From Prevotella sp. UBA4268 (GTDB lineage: Bacteria > Bacteroidota > Bacteroidia > Bacteroidales > Bacteroidaceae), in NCBI GenBank assembly GCA_002395135.1, contig DGWC01000013.1:2062-66061 (forward strand): a stretch of DNA of 64,000 nucleotides. Reading direction: 5' to 3'. Shown here piece by piece: positions 8,236-16,518 of this stretch; the first letter of the stretch is position 1; the number at the start of each line of letters is the position of its first letter. The notes under the pieces were generated by a model. The model had not been told where the DNA came from. It ran no database searches and was given only the letters and a program-made list of their open reading frames with translations. Both the position numbers and the translations under genes were made by a program.

Positions 8236-9177
8236 ATGAAGAAACTCATAGGAGCGATAGCCATGATTCTGTTGGCGGCCTGCACGGATGTACAGGAGGC
8301 TACTGCTAAACCTTTGGCTAGCAGTCAGGAAGGAACGGTGGTGCGCGACATCAGCATCCATAGCAACATACTGGGGCGCGACATGCTCTACTCTGTCTAT
8401 CTGCCTGCGGGCTACAGCAGTGAAAAGCAGTACCCAGTGCTATACCTTCTGCACGGCTCGGGTGGCAATCAGAACGAGTGGTGGGTATATGACGATCTGG
8501 CTGATGATGCCGACGCAATGATAGTCAGCGGCGAAATACCTGAAATGATAATCGTGACACCCGACGGCAATACGTGGATGTATATCGACAACTGCTACGG
8601 CAACGGCCTCTACTACGAGCGTTATTTCTTCGAGGAACTGTTGTCCGAGGTGGAGTCGCACTACAGCATCCGACGTGAGCGTGGAACACGGGCTGTCGGT
8701 GGATTCTCGATGGGCGGCTACGGAGCCTTGCGCTATGGCGTGATGCACCACGACATGTTCTGCTATGTCTATGCCATGAGTAGCGTCATCGGAGGCTACG
8801 GGGCTACGGACATGGGTGACATCATCACGGGTTATAGTTCGTCTGAACTGCCTGGCATCACACTGGAGTGTGGCGACCGTGACTATTTCACCTACGACAA
8901 CCGCGAGTTCTCGAAGCAACTTACCCAGCTCGGCATCAGCCACGAACACATTGAACGCAGTGGCGGCCACGATTGGACGTTCTGGAGTGCCTGCACACCG
9001 AAGATTTTGCGCAAGGTAGGTGGTCTTTTCCGTGATTCATCCACAGGCATAGCCTCGGTCCGCCCATCGGGCAGACAGTCGAAGGATATCTATTCTCTTG
9101 ACGGCAGACGTCGTGAGAGTCTGAAGCGGGGAATCAATATCGTGGATGGGCTGAAGGTTGTTTTCGGTAAAAAGTGA
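8236..9177 (+). CDS. Esterase family lipoprotein with C-terminal sorting-like tail
   Basis: 313 residues: lipoprotein signal (LLAACTDV), then an esterase D/feruloyl-esterase-type alpha/beta hydrolase. Visible are the oxyanion segment LLHGSGGNQNEW, nucleophile Ser158 in GGFSMGG, an acid candidate in ECGDRD, and catalytic His245 in GGHDW. It resembles domain 1 of the protein at 2850. The last ~35 residues (IYSLDGRRR...RGINIVDGLK) resemble a short type IX secretion tail and match the tail of the 2850 protein. The final codons and stop lie inside the repeated junction element shared with 2761-2828. It is the last gene of the first transcription block of the cluster. Confidence 0.83.
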   Translation: MKKLIGAIAMILLAACTDVQEATAKPLASSQEGTVVRDISIHSNILGRDMLYSVYLPAGYSSEKQYPVLYLLHGSGGNQNEWWVYDDLADDADAMIVSGEIPEMIIVTPDGNTWMYIDNCYGNGLYYERYFFEELLSEVESHYSIRRERGTRAVGGFSMGGYGALRYGVMHHDMFCYVYAMSSVIGGYGATDMGDIITGYSSSELPGITLECGDRDYFTYDNREFSKQLTQLGISHEHIERSGGHDWTFWSACTPKILRKVGGLFRDSSTGIASVRPSGRQSKDIYSLDGRRRESLKRGINIVDGLKVVFGKK

Positions 9178-9234
9178 ATGAAGACCCGAATTTATTATCA
9201 TAATAGTTCCGGGTTTTATGTGTACCTTTGCACC
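9167..9234 (+). repeat. Terminator-promoter junction repeat, copy 2
   Basis: Matches 2761-2828 at 57 of 68 positions. The hairpin arms (9181-9190 with 9208-9217) differ from copy 1 mainly in ways that keep pairing: a G-U becomes G-C and an A-C mismatch becomes A-U. It overlaps the esterase stop codon and ends with the -7 box of the next gene. Confidence 0.75.
9223..9230 (+). promoter_or_regulatory. -7 box before the second hydrolase block
   Basis: TACCTTTG fits TAnnTTTG. It lies 34 nt before the ATG at 9265 and right after the repeat hairpin, so this junction probably ends the upstream transcript and starts a new one. No -33 TTG is seen at normal spacing. Confidence 0.6.
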
Positions 9235-9264
9235 ATCATTATTTACAATAAAAACAGAAGAATT

Positions 9265-10137
9265 ATGGAAGTTCAGAAAGTCGTATTCGTAAACAAGCAG
9301 TTAGGTACGCGAATGGCAGGACTGCTGCGCCTGCCCGCAAGTTTTAATCTTAGTGAGAACTACCCGGCAGTAGTGGTAACGGGGCCGATGCTTTCGGTGA
9401 AGGAACAGGCGCAGTCGGTGTATGCCGAGCGGCTGACGGAGGCGGGCTACGTGACGCTGGTTTTCGACGGCACATACTTCGGCGAAAGTGAGGGTGTACC
9501 GCGCCAGCAGGAACTGCCTGATGTGAAGGAGAGCGACATCGAGGGGGCAGTGGACTATCTGGTAAGTCTGCCATATGTGGACGCTGATCGCATAGGCGGA
9601 CTTGGTATCTGTGGTTCCGGTTCGTATATGTCGGTGGCTGGGGTGAAGGAGCCTCGGCTGAAGGCCGTTACGGCCATCGTCCCCGCAATCGCCGACATCT
9701 CGAAATCGGCTATGGCTGGATTCTTCCGACCCGAGGATGAGGTGAAGGAGGCAAAAGAGGCTTACGAGCAGGGCAAAGGTGGACTGATGTATCTGAACTT
9801 CATGCCCCGTGCATTCGATGAGGGTGCCGCCTATTACTATAGTTCGCGCGGTACGCATCTCCGCTGGTCAAATCAGGTAGTGGCATGGAGCCAACTGGAA
9901 CTGGTAAAGTACAACGTGGTGAACATCATGAAGGACATGGCGAAGCCCTACCTTGTTATTACGGGCGAGAATGCTTGGAGCCGCGAGGCCTCGACGGAGG
10001 TGTTCAATGCCGTGCCACATAGTAACAAGGAAATGCACGTCATCCCGGAGGCCAGCCACTTCGACATGTACGACCTTGCTCCATTTGTCAGCGAGGCGTT
10101 TGAATTTATCGTACCTTTTTTTAATAAGAATCTGTAA
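9265..10137 (+). CDS. Alpha/beta hydrolase (dienelactone-hydrolase-like), cytoplasmic
   Basis: 290 residues without a signal peptide. Features of a serine alpha/beta hydrolase: nucleophile Ser118 in GICGSGSY, preceded by the DADRIGGLG strand-loop, and catalytic His265 in EASHFDMYD. The segment VFDGTYFGESEG near residue 70 is typical of the dienelactone-hydrolase/acyl-peptidase-like family. Start: ATG 9265 lies after the -7 box and opens the domain exactly; the earlier in-frame ATG at 9178 overlaps the previous stop and precedes the promoter. The next gene follows after 3 nt. It is one of the few proteins of the cluster that stay in the cytoplasm. Substrate unknown. Confidence 0.85.
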   Translation: MEVQKVVFVNKQLGTRMAGLLRLPASFNLSENYPAVVVTGPMLSVKEQAQSVYAERLTEAGYVTLVFDGTYFGESEGVPRQQELPDVKESDIEGAVDYLVSLPYVDADRIGGLGICGSGSYMSVAGVKEPRLKAVTAIVPAIADISKSAMAGFFRPEDEVKEAKEAYEQGKGGLMYLNFMPRAFDEGAAYYYSSRGTHLRWSNQVVAWSQLELVKYNVVNIMKDMAKPYLVITGENAWSREASTEVFNAVPHSNKEMHVIPEASHFDMYDLAPFVSEAFEFIVPFFNKNL

Positions 10138-10140
10138 GAG

Positions 10141-11205
10141 ATGAAGAAACTGAATCTTTTCGGCGCACTGGCTGTAGCAGCCGTCGCCATCGTAGCCTGC
10201 ACGGGTCAGGCAGAACAGAAGAAGCCGCAGGGCTTGGTGATTGAGAAGCAGGGCGTGTTCTCGTCTGGTGGACGGGTGACAGATGCCATTCCTGGCGAGT
10301 ATGACCCGACACAGAACTGGCTCGACCCAGAGCGCAAGGGCACGACGACACACGTAGATCATGCCAATACGATGTATCAGATTCCGGCAGGCGGCAGTGG
10401 TAATCCCGTTGTCTTCCTGCACGGCTACGGACAGACACGCACGGGCTGGCAATCGACTCCCGACGGGCGCGAGGGATGGAGCGATATTTTCCTGAAGAAA
10501 GGCTACTCAGTGTTCCTCGTTGACCAGCCGCGACGTGGTGCAGCAGGTGCTACGGAGCAGATAGTCAACGACCCAGGCGATGTGGCAAACGGGAAGTTCA
10601 AGGTGGGCGAACAGGCTTGGTACACCCACTTCCGCATCGGTCGCGTGGCTCCTGAGCGCTATGATGGCTCGCAGTTCCCAGAGGGCAACGAGGCTTTAGA
10701 GCAGTTCTTCTGCCAGATGACACCGAACACGGGCAACTATGACGAACCTTTATTCGGCAAGTCACTCAGCGCGGTGCTGAAAGACGTGCAGACGATGACA
10801 GGCAAGAAGAGCATCTACGTGACCCACTCGCAGGGCGGTCGCGTGGGCTGGGCAACGGACACCGACAACATGGCGGCCATCATTGCCGTGGAGCCGGGCT
10901 TCGCTCCCGAGGTGGGTAGCGACACCTACAAGAAATTCGTGGTTGCGAAGGTTCCCATGCTGTTCCTCTTTGGTGACTACATCGAGAACGGTCCCGAAGA
11001 CATCCAGTCAACAGGCTTCTGGCGGATGGTGCTGAACCAGTGCCGCGACTTCGCCAAGCAGTACAACGCTGACGGAGGCGACGCTACGGTCATCTATCTG
11101 CCCGACGAGAACATCCACGGTAACAGCCACTTCATGTTCCAGGAGAAGAACAACGCTGAGATTGCCGACCTCATTGCGGGATGGCTGGAGAAGCATAATC
11201 TGTAA
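10141..11205 (+). CDS. Alpha/beta hydrolase lipoprotein
   Basis: 354 residues: lipoprotein signal (VAIVACTGQ, Cys about residue 20), then an alpha/beta hydrolase with VVFLHGYGQTRTGW (oxyanion), LVDQPRRGAA, nucleophile Ser230 in VTHSQGG and a His in GNSHFMF near the end. A long cap region (about 150-220) lies before the nucleophile. The family is the one annotated simply as alpha/beta fold hydrolase in Bacteroidales and Proteobacteria. It follows the cytoplasmic hydrolase by 3 nt and precedes the aldo/keto reductase by 12 nt. An esterase or lactonase role on the periplasmic side is likely but not proven. Confidence 0.83.
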   Translation: MKKLNLFGALAVAAVAIVACTGQAEQKKPQGLVIEKQGVFSSGGRVTDAIPGEYDPTQNWLDPERKGTTTHVDHANTMYQIPAGGSGNPVVFLHGYGQTRTGWQSTPDGREGWSDIFLKKGYSVFLVDQPRRGAAGATEQIVNDPGDVANGKFKVGEQAWYTHFRIGRVAPERYDGSQFPEGNEALEQFFCQMTPNTGNYDEPLFGKSLSAVLKDVQTMTGKKSIYVTHSQGGRVGWATDTDNMAAIIAVEPGFAPEVGSDTYKKFVVAKVPMLFLFGDYIENGPEDIQSTGFWRMVLNQCRDFAKQYNADGGDATVIYLPDENIHGNSHFMFQEKNNAEIADLIAGWLEKHNL

Positions 11206-12207
<1,002 letters not shown>

Positions 12208-12220
12208 GAAATGAAGAATT

Positions 12221-13306
12221 ATGGATAGATTTGACTATGAGTTTCCTGTCCGCATCCATTTCGGACAGGGATGCTTCGAGGAATCGCTGAAGCAGGAGTT
12301 GCAGAAATACGGAAAGAACGTAATACTGGCCTACGGCGGCGGTTCATTGAAACGCACGGGACTATATGACCGCATCGTGGCAATGCTTACTGAGGCGGGC
12401 AAGACGGTGACGGACTTTGGCGGCATCATGCCTAATCCGACTTTGAAGAAAGTGCAGGATGGACAGCATTTGGCACGGGAAATCAAGGCAGACCTTATAC
12501 TCGCTGTGGGAGGTGGTTCTGTGTCTGATTGCTGCAAAATTGTGGCAATGGGAGATACCCCGATACCGCTTGGTGTGATCGTGACCGCCAGCGGTACTGG
12601 CTCAGAACAAAACAACGGAGCCGTGATTACCGACGAAGAGAAAAAAGTGAAGGGCGCCATGTGGGGTGTATTTGCCGACTTTGCCATCCTCGACCCTGAC
12701 TTAACGAAGACCGTGCCGATGAAACAGGTCATCAGCGGGGCCTTCGATACGCTCTCGCATTGTATGGAGACCTATTTCGGTCATCCCCACACATGCAATC
12801 TCAGCGACCGCATCAACGAGGCCGTGCAGCGTAGCGTCATCAAGAACCTGAAGGCCATCATCGCCAATCCCGACGATGACTTTGCCCGCTCAGAACTGAT
12901 GTGGGCATCGGCTATGGGTGAAAATGGCATTCTGAAACTTGGCAAGATGACTGACTTTCAGTGCCACATGATAGAGCATCAACTAGGAGCCTATACGGAC
13001 TGCAACCATGGTCAGGGATTGGCCGTGCTGCATCCCGTCCTCTATCGCCACATCTACAAGAGCGCAGAAGAGAAATTCCGTCGCTGGGCTCAGGAAGTCT
13101 GGCTGGTGCAGGATGCAGAAGAGGGTATTGACTTCCTGGCCGACTTCATACGCGAAGTAGGACTGCCCACCACATTTACTGAAATGGGCATTACCCTTGA
13201 CGATACCACTATCCGTGCCATTGCCGACTCGACCATCATCACTCCTGGGTGCTGCAAACGACTCACGCCCGATGAGATTGTGGAAATTCTGAAAGAGTGC
13301 AAGTAA
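12221..13306 (+). CDS. Iron-containing alcohol dehydrogenase (YqhD/butanol-dehydrogenase type)
   Basis: 361 residues of the group III metal-dependent alcohol dehydrogenases. The nucleotide-binding part has AVGGGSVSD and ASGTGSEQN; metal ligands are Asp176 and His180 (FDTLSH), His249 (CHMIEH) and His263 (DCNHGQG), with the 14-residue spacing between the last two that is seen in YqhD. It reduces aldehydes with NAD(P)H or the reverse. It is the last intact gene of the cluster, 13 nt after the aldo/keto reductase. It is slightly shorter than the usual ~385 residues but carries all ligands. Confidence 0.9.
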   Translation: MDRFDYEFPVRIHFGQGCFEESLKQELQKYGKNVILAYGGGSLKRTGLYDRIVAMLTEAGKTVTDFGGIMPNPTLKKVQDGQHLAREIKADLILAVGGGSVSDCCKIVAMGDTPIPLGVIVTASGTGSEQNNGAVITDEEKKVKGAMWGVFADFAILDPDLTKTVPMKQVISGAFDTLSHCMETYFGHPHTCNLSDRINEAVQRSVIKNLKAIIANPDDDFARSELMWASAMGENGILKLGKMTDFQCHMIEHQLGAYTDCNHGQGLAVLHPVLYRHIYKSAEEKFRRWAQEVWLVQDAEEGIDFLADFIREVGLPTTFTEMGITLDDTTIRAIADSTIITPGCCKRLTPDEIVEILKECK

Positions 13307-13379
13307 TGCTCAAATATGATGGTTAATCCTAATGCTTATTAGTGGTAACCGTAATATGGTTTTTATCCGAAACGCGGAT

Positions 13380-13424
13380 GAAAACTCGCCAATTTGCAGA
13401 TTCTTTGCATTTTGACGAGTTTTC
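13380..13424 (+). terminator. Hairpin after the alcohol dehydrogenase gene
   Basis: A 9-bp perfect stem (gaaaactcg at 13380-13388 with cgagttttc at 13416-13424) around a 27-nt loop, ending in a TTTT run. The long loop makes it a weaker terminator candidate, but the position after the cluster's last gene fits. Confidence 0.45.
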
Positions 13425-13668
13425 TATTGAAATCGCCAAAGTTAACTCAAAATGTGACTTGATATCTTCGACACCATTTTTTCAGTCAAGAAGAAAGGGT
13501 GAACAGAAGGGAAAAGTAGGCAGACACTCTATCTTCAATTAAAAGAAAAATGATTTAGATGGATATTCCGAATGTAACAATGAAAAGTTTAGGTTGACGT
13601 TTACGACAAACTCTTTTTTACATCGAAATACCATTCACACAGAATCATAAATTAAGAAAGATTTTTGG

Positions 13669-13877
13669 AAATTATTGATTGTGTACAACTCTCGTCGTGG
13701 AGAGAACTATGTGAACGGAAGTTATCAGGAACCTGAAAATAGGAAATACCGAGGTTGTGGCCCTGAAAATCAAGACATTGCTGCCCGATGCCGATGGTCT
13801 GCTACACGTTCTTGGAGTCGTACGACTTCACGGGTAAACGCATTATCTCCATCTGCACCAATGAAGATCCTGCATGA
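13669..13877 (+). pseudogene. Decayed third flavodoxin
   Basis: Three pieces of a flavodoxin lie in three different frames. From 13669 the frame reads KLLIVYNSRRGENYVNGS, the first strand and phosphate-loop region. After a frameshift near 13720 a second frame (13742-13795) reads GNTEVVALKIKTLLPDAD, the loop end and first helix. A third frame (from 13785) reads PMPMVCYTFLESYDFTGK and on to CTNEDPA, stop at 13875-13877; this matches the flavin-contact region of the flavodoxin at 6675 (PMPVYTFLEQYDLKGK). The middle of the protein is missing and there is no start codon. It is a relic of a third paralogue in the cluster. Confidence 0.8.
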
Positions 13878-13915
13878 CAAGTATAAAAAACTTCAGACCC
13901 AACCATTGGGGAAAT

Positions 13916-14023
13916 GTGAAGACGAAGAAGTGGTATTTTATAGCCCTGGATAAAGAGTGGAAAATAGTGAAAGAGCAGCAAGATTCTTTGAGAAAGAGAT
14001 CGGTGCAAGTATATGGTAAGTAA
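13916..14023 (+). CDS. Possible small or truncated ORF, unknown
   Basis: A GTG-started frame of 35 codons begins KTKKWYFIALDKEWK and ends VQVYGK. The aromatic/Lys-rich start and the immediate neighbourhood of a pseudogene suggest the remnant of another gene rather than a functional peptide. No family recognised. Confidence 0.2.
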   Translation: MKTKKWYFIALDKEWKIVKEQQDSLRKRSVQVYGK

Positions 14024-14085
14024 TTTTTTCATCGCTTGACTCATACAAGAAAATGGGGAGTTCATACAACGGACTCTCCATTGTT

Positions 14086-14115
14086 TTTGCTGTCGTATAT
14101 TGTTTATTAAATTTG
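14086..14115 (+). promoter_or_regulatory. Promoter of the DUF4846/SanA operon
   Basis: TAAATTTG at 14108-14115 fits the -7 box; TTTG at 14086-14089 stands 18 nt upstream as -33 element. The coding start follows 27 nt later. Confidence 0.6.
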
Positions 14116-14141
14116 CAGTGTCGAATCAAAAAATAGAGAAA

Positions 14142-14936
14142 ATGATGAAGATAGTAAAAAGACTTTTCATTGGTGTGTTGCTTTTGGCTGTATTAGGTGG
14201 TTGTGCAGGACTCTGGATTCTTTATGGAAGCAAGACCAGTAATCCCCATAACTATGCAACGGTAGGCGATATTCCTGTTCCGTGGGGATATGAACGAATT
14301 GCTGGTGATGATACTGCCTATAGCCGCTTCCTGCGTTCGTTGCCATTGAAAAGGAACGGCTCCAAGGTTCAGTTGTTCACGGGCGGCGACTCTCGTTTTC
14401 AGTCGTTAAACTATGCGGTGGTCGGTCTTCCGCTGTTATCTAACGAAGAGCAATGCGCCGATGTTTGCATGCGCTTGCGTGCTGAGTATCTGTTCAATAC
14501 AGGACAATATGGTAAAATTCATTTCAAGAATGTGAACGGCAAGACGATGCACTATGGCGGTGGCTCTTCGCGCAAGGCATTTGAGCGATTTATGCGAAAT
14601 GTGTATGGTGTGGCAAGCACATACTCGCTCAGCCGAGAGATGGAGCAACGACGGCTGAAAGACATGCAGCCGGGTGATGTTTTCGTGTATGCCGCCGTCG
14701 ACCGTCCCGGCAATCACAAGTATGGCCATGCCGTGATGGTGGTTGATGTGGCCCAGAACAGACACGGGCGGAAGGCATTCCTGCTGGCTGAGGGCAATAC
14801 GCCCGCCCGTGATATCCACGTGATGCGCAATTTCAAGAATCCTTTCCGCTCGCCCTGGTTCATGCTCGACGAAGATGCCGACAACCTCCTGCTTGCTGTA
14901 TTCCATTATAAGGCCTGTGAATTGAGACATTTCTAA
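14142..14936 (+). CDS. DUF4846 family protein, likely lipoprotein
   Basis: 264 residues with an N-terminal hydrophobic segment ending in LGGCAG, which could be a lipobox. The body matches DUF4846: VPWGYERIAGDDTAYSRFLR, LPLKRNGSKVQLFTG, then CADVCMRLRAEYLF and a C-terminal GDVFVYAAVDRPG...GHAVMVVDVA stretch that resembles the His region of NlpC/P60- or CHAP-like folds, although I see no clear catalytic Cys. Two adjacent ATGs (14142, 14145) are possible starts; a frame open upstream begins before the promoter. It is 12 nt before the SanA-like gene. The function of the family is unknown; cell-envelope work is plausible. Confidence 0.78.
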   Translation: MMKIVKRLFIGVLLLAVLGGCAGLWILYGSKTSNPHNYATVGDIPVPWGYERIAGDDTAYSRFLRSLPLKRNGSKVQLFTGGDSRFQSLNYAVVGLPLLSNEEQCADVCMRLRAEYLFNTGQYGKIHFKNVNGKTMHYGGGSSRKAFERFMRNVYGVASTYSLSREMEQRRLKDMQPGDVFVYAAVDRPGNHKYGHAVMVVDVAQNRHGRKAFLLAEGNTPARDIHVMRNFKNPFRSPWFMLDEDADNLLLAVFHYKACELRHF

Positions 14937-14948
14937 CGTGACTGCGAG

Positions 14949-15581
14949 ATGAAAAGACGATTAAGAATCGGTTTTTACGGTTTACTGGTAATATGTGCTG
15001 CGCTGCTGTTAATCTGCAACCAATTGGTCATTAGCAATGCCGAAGGCAGGTTGTTTGATGTAATTGAGACTGTTCCTGAGGGATATTCTTTCGGACTGCT
15101 TCTTGGCACGACTCCACAGACGCGAATCGGTCATAGGAGAAACATTTTCTTTGAAAGCCGAATTCACGCTACTGCAAGTTTGTATCATGCAGGAAAGATA
15201 CAGAAGGTTCTCATAAGCGGTGATGACAATAGCCTTGACGGTATCAATGAGGTCGAGTGTATGAGAGACTCACTTCTCGAAAGAGGTATTCCCCCAAAGG
15301 ATATAATCCTTGACGGGAAAGGGTACAGAACTATTCTCTCTGTGCATAACGCCTATCACGTTTTTGGTTGCAGGAAACTGATCATATTATCTCAGAAGTT
15401 TCACAACGAAAGAGCCCTATATCTGGCTGACAACCTCGGTCTGGGGTTCGACCAAGTCATTGGGTTCAACGCTGATTCGCCCCATTCACTCATGTCGCAG
15501 AAGACTTACGTCAGGGAATGGTTTGCGAGGGCCAAGATGTTTATAGACTTATTTATCAACAATCATCATGGGAAAGATTAG
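14949..15581 (+). CDS. SanA/YdcF family protein (DUF218)
   Basis: 210 residues: one N-terminal membrane anchor (about 8-28), then the DUF218/ElyC-SanA-YdcF domain, with GLLLGTTP near 48, ESRIHATASLYHAGKIQKVL and ISGDDNS, and the later segment CRKLIILSQKFHNERALYLA. SanA of E. coli affects the envelope barrier to vancomycin at high temperature; the reaction is not known. The gene is 12 nt after DUF4846 and 21 nt before a multi-span membrane protein, consistent with one envelope operon. Confidence 0.85.
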   Translation: MKRRLRIGFYGLLVICAALLLICNQLVISNAEGRLFDVIETVPEGYSFGLLLGTTPQTRIGHRRNIFFESRIHATASLYHAGKIQKVLISGDDNSLDGINEVECMRDSLLERGIPPKDIILDGKGYRTILSVHNAYHVFGCRKLIILSQKFHNERALYLADNLGLGFDQVIGFNADSPHSLMSQKTYVREWFARAKMFIDLFINNHHGKD

Positions 15582-15602
15582 AAAGACATTTATAAGATTC
15601 TG

Positions 15603-16448
15603 ATGGCAATAACAACTTATATACTCTTGGCCTCTGCCAGTTTGCTGCCTGCCCTTGTCACAAGTGTAGGCAGGTGTTTTCGAGAAAAAGATCTACTCTC
15701 TTTCTCCTTGTTCTCCCTGTGTGCAATCTGGGAAGCAACCATCATTAGTGCGTACATCCATGCAGACTATATGATGGCTTTACTTGACATGTATGGACAA
15801 TCCATCCGTAACTATCATTCTTACATGTGCTTTGCATCACTGTTAGGATGTTTGCTTGTCAACATAATGTTGTCCCTGACCGTCAGATACATGAAAAAGC
15901 AACATGTCTGGAAATGGATTATAGGAGTCTTAGCATTATTCTTGTTTGCTATCTTGATGATAGGAATATGTATAAGCCTGATAATAGGAGTTTCGCTCGA
16001 CCAAGGTTTCTTTGCGTCTTGCTGTGGCGTGATGGGAGCAGTGGGCGTTGCATGGGGATTAACATACAAAGAAATATGTGTCATTGGAAATATCTACTTA
16101 GAGGCAGGAGTCTGTTTGTTGTCTGCTCTGTGGCTTACCTGGAGCACAATCAAGGCATACAGACGTAATCGAACTAAACGGTATAGCCTGCTCATGTCCG
16201 CAGGGCTGCTATATGGCATGTTTTACCTGTTGGTCTTTTTGTTGATTTGCAGCCATTATGCCATGCCTATGGAAAAAGCATTTGACCTGTGCTATCATGA
16301 ACTTTTGATGTTAGCATCCGATTGGCACACCACATATAATTACGTGAATTACCTGATTTTCATCATTTTATTTCTCTGCCTCACGTTGGGCAACATTCTT
16401 GCTGCGAAGTGTCTGGCGCGCAATTCATACAAAAAAGAGGGGGATTGA
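15603..16448 (+). CDS. Multi-span membrane protein, unknown
   Basis: 281 residues with seven or eight hydrophobic stretches (roughly 4-22, 30-50, 75-97, 102-128, 132-152, 160-182, 195-220 and 250-272). A short charged tail (NSYKKEGD) closes the protein. Cysteines are frequent inside the membrane parts (for example ASCCGVMG). I recognise no family. It is the last gene of the DUF4846/SanA operon, 21 nt after SanA, before a new promoter. Confidence 0.7.
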   Translation: MAITTYILLASASLLPALVTSVGRCFREKDLLSFSLFSLCAIWEATIISAYIHADYMMALLDMYGQSIRNYHSYMCFASLLGCLLVNIMLSLTVRYMKKQHVWKWIIGVLALFLFAILMIGICISLIIGVSLDQGFFASCCGVMGAVGVAWGLTYKEICVIGNIYLEAGVCLLSALWLTWSTIKAYRRNRTKRYSLLMSAGLLYGMFYLLVFLLICSHYAMPMEKAFDLCYHELLMLASDWHTTYNYVNYLIFIILFLCLTLGNILAAKCLARNSYKKEGD

Positions 16449-16468
16449 TACAAGGACAATAGATTACC

Positions 16469-16499
16469 TTGGATAGAGTCAGAAAAGAAAGTATTTTTG
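16469..16499 (+). promoter_or_regulatory. Promoter of the radical SAM operon
   Basis: TTG at 16469-16471, a 20-nt spacer, and TATTTTTG at 16492-16499: a near-ideal Bacteroidetes promoter, 19 nt before the ATG. Confidence 0.8.
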
Positions 16500-16518
16500 C
16501 AACAAAAAAAGAAAAACT

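Noticed and set aside
13342..13542. 66-codon frame after the alcohol dehydrogenase gene
   Set aside because: No ribosome site, no domain, and it spans the hairpin at 13380-13424; taken as chance.
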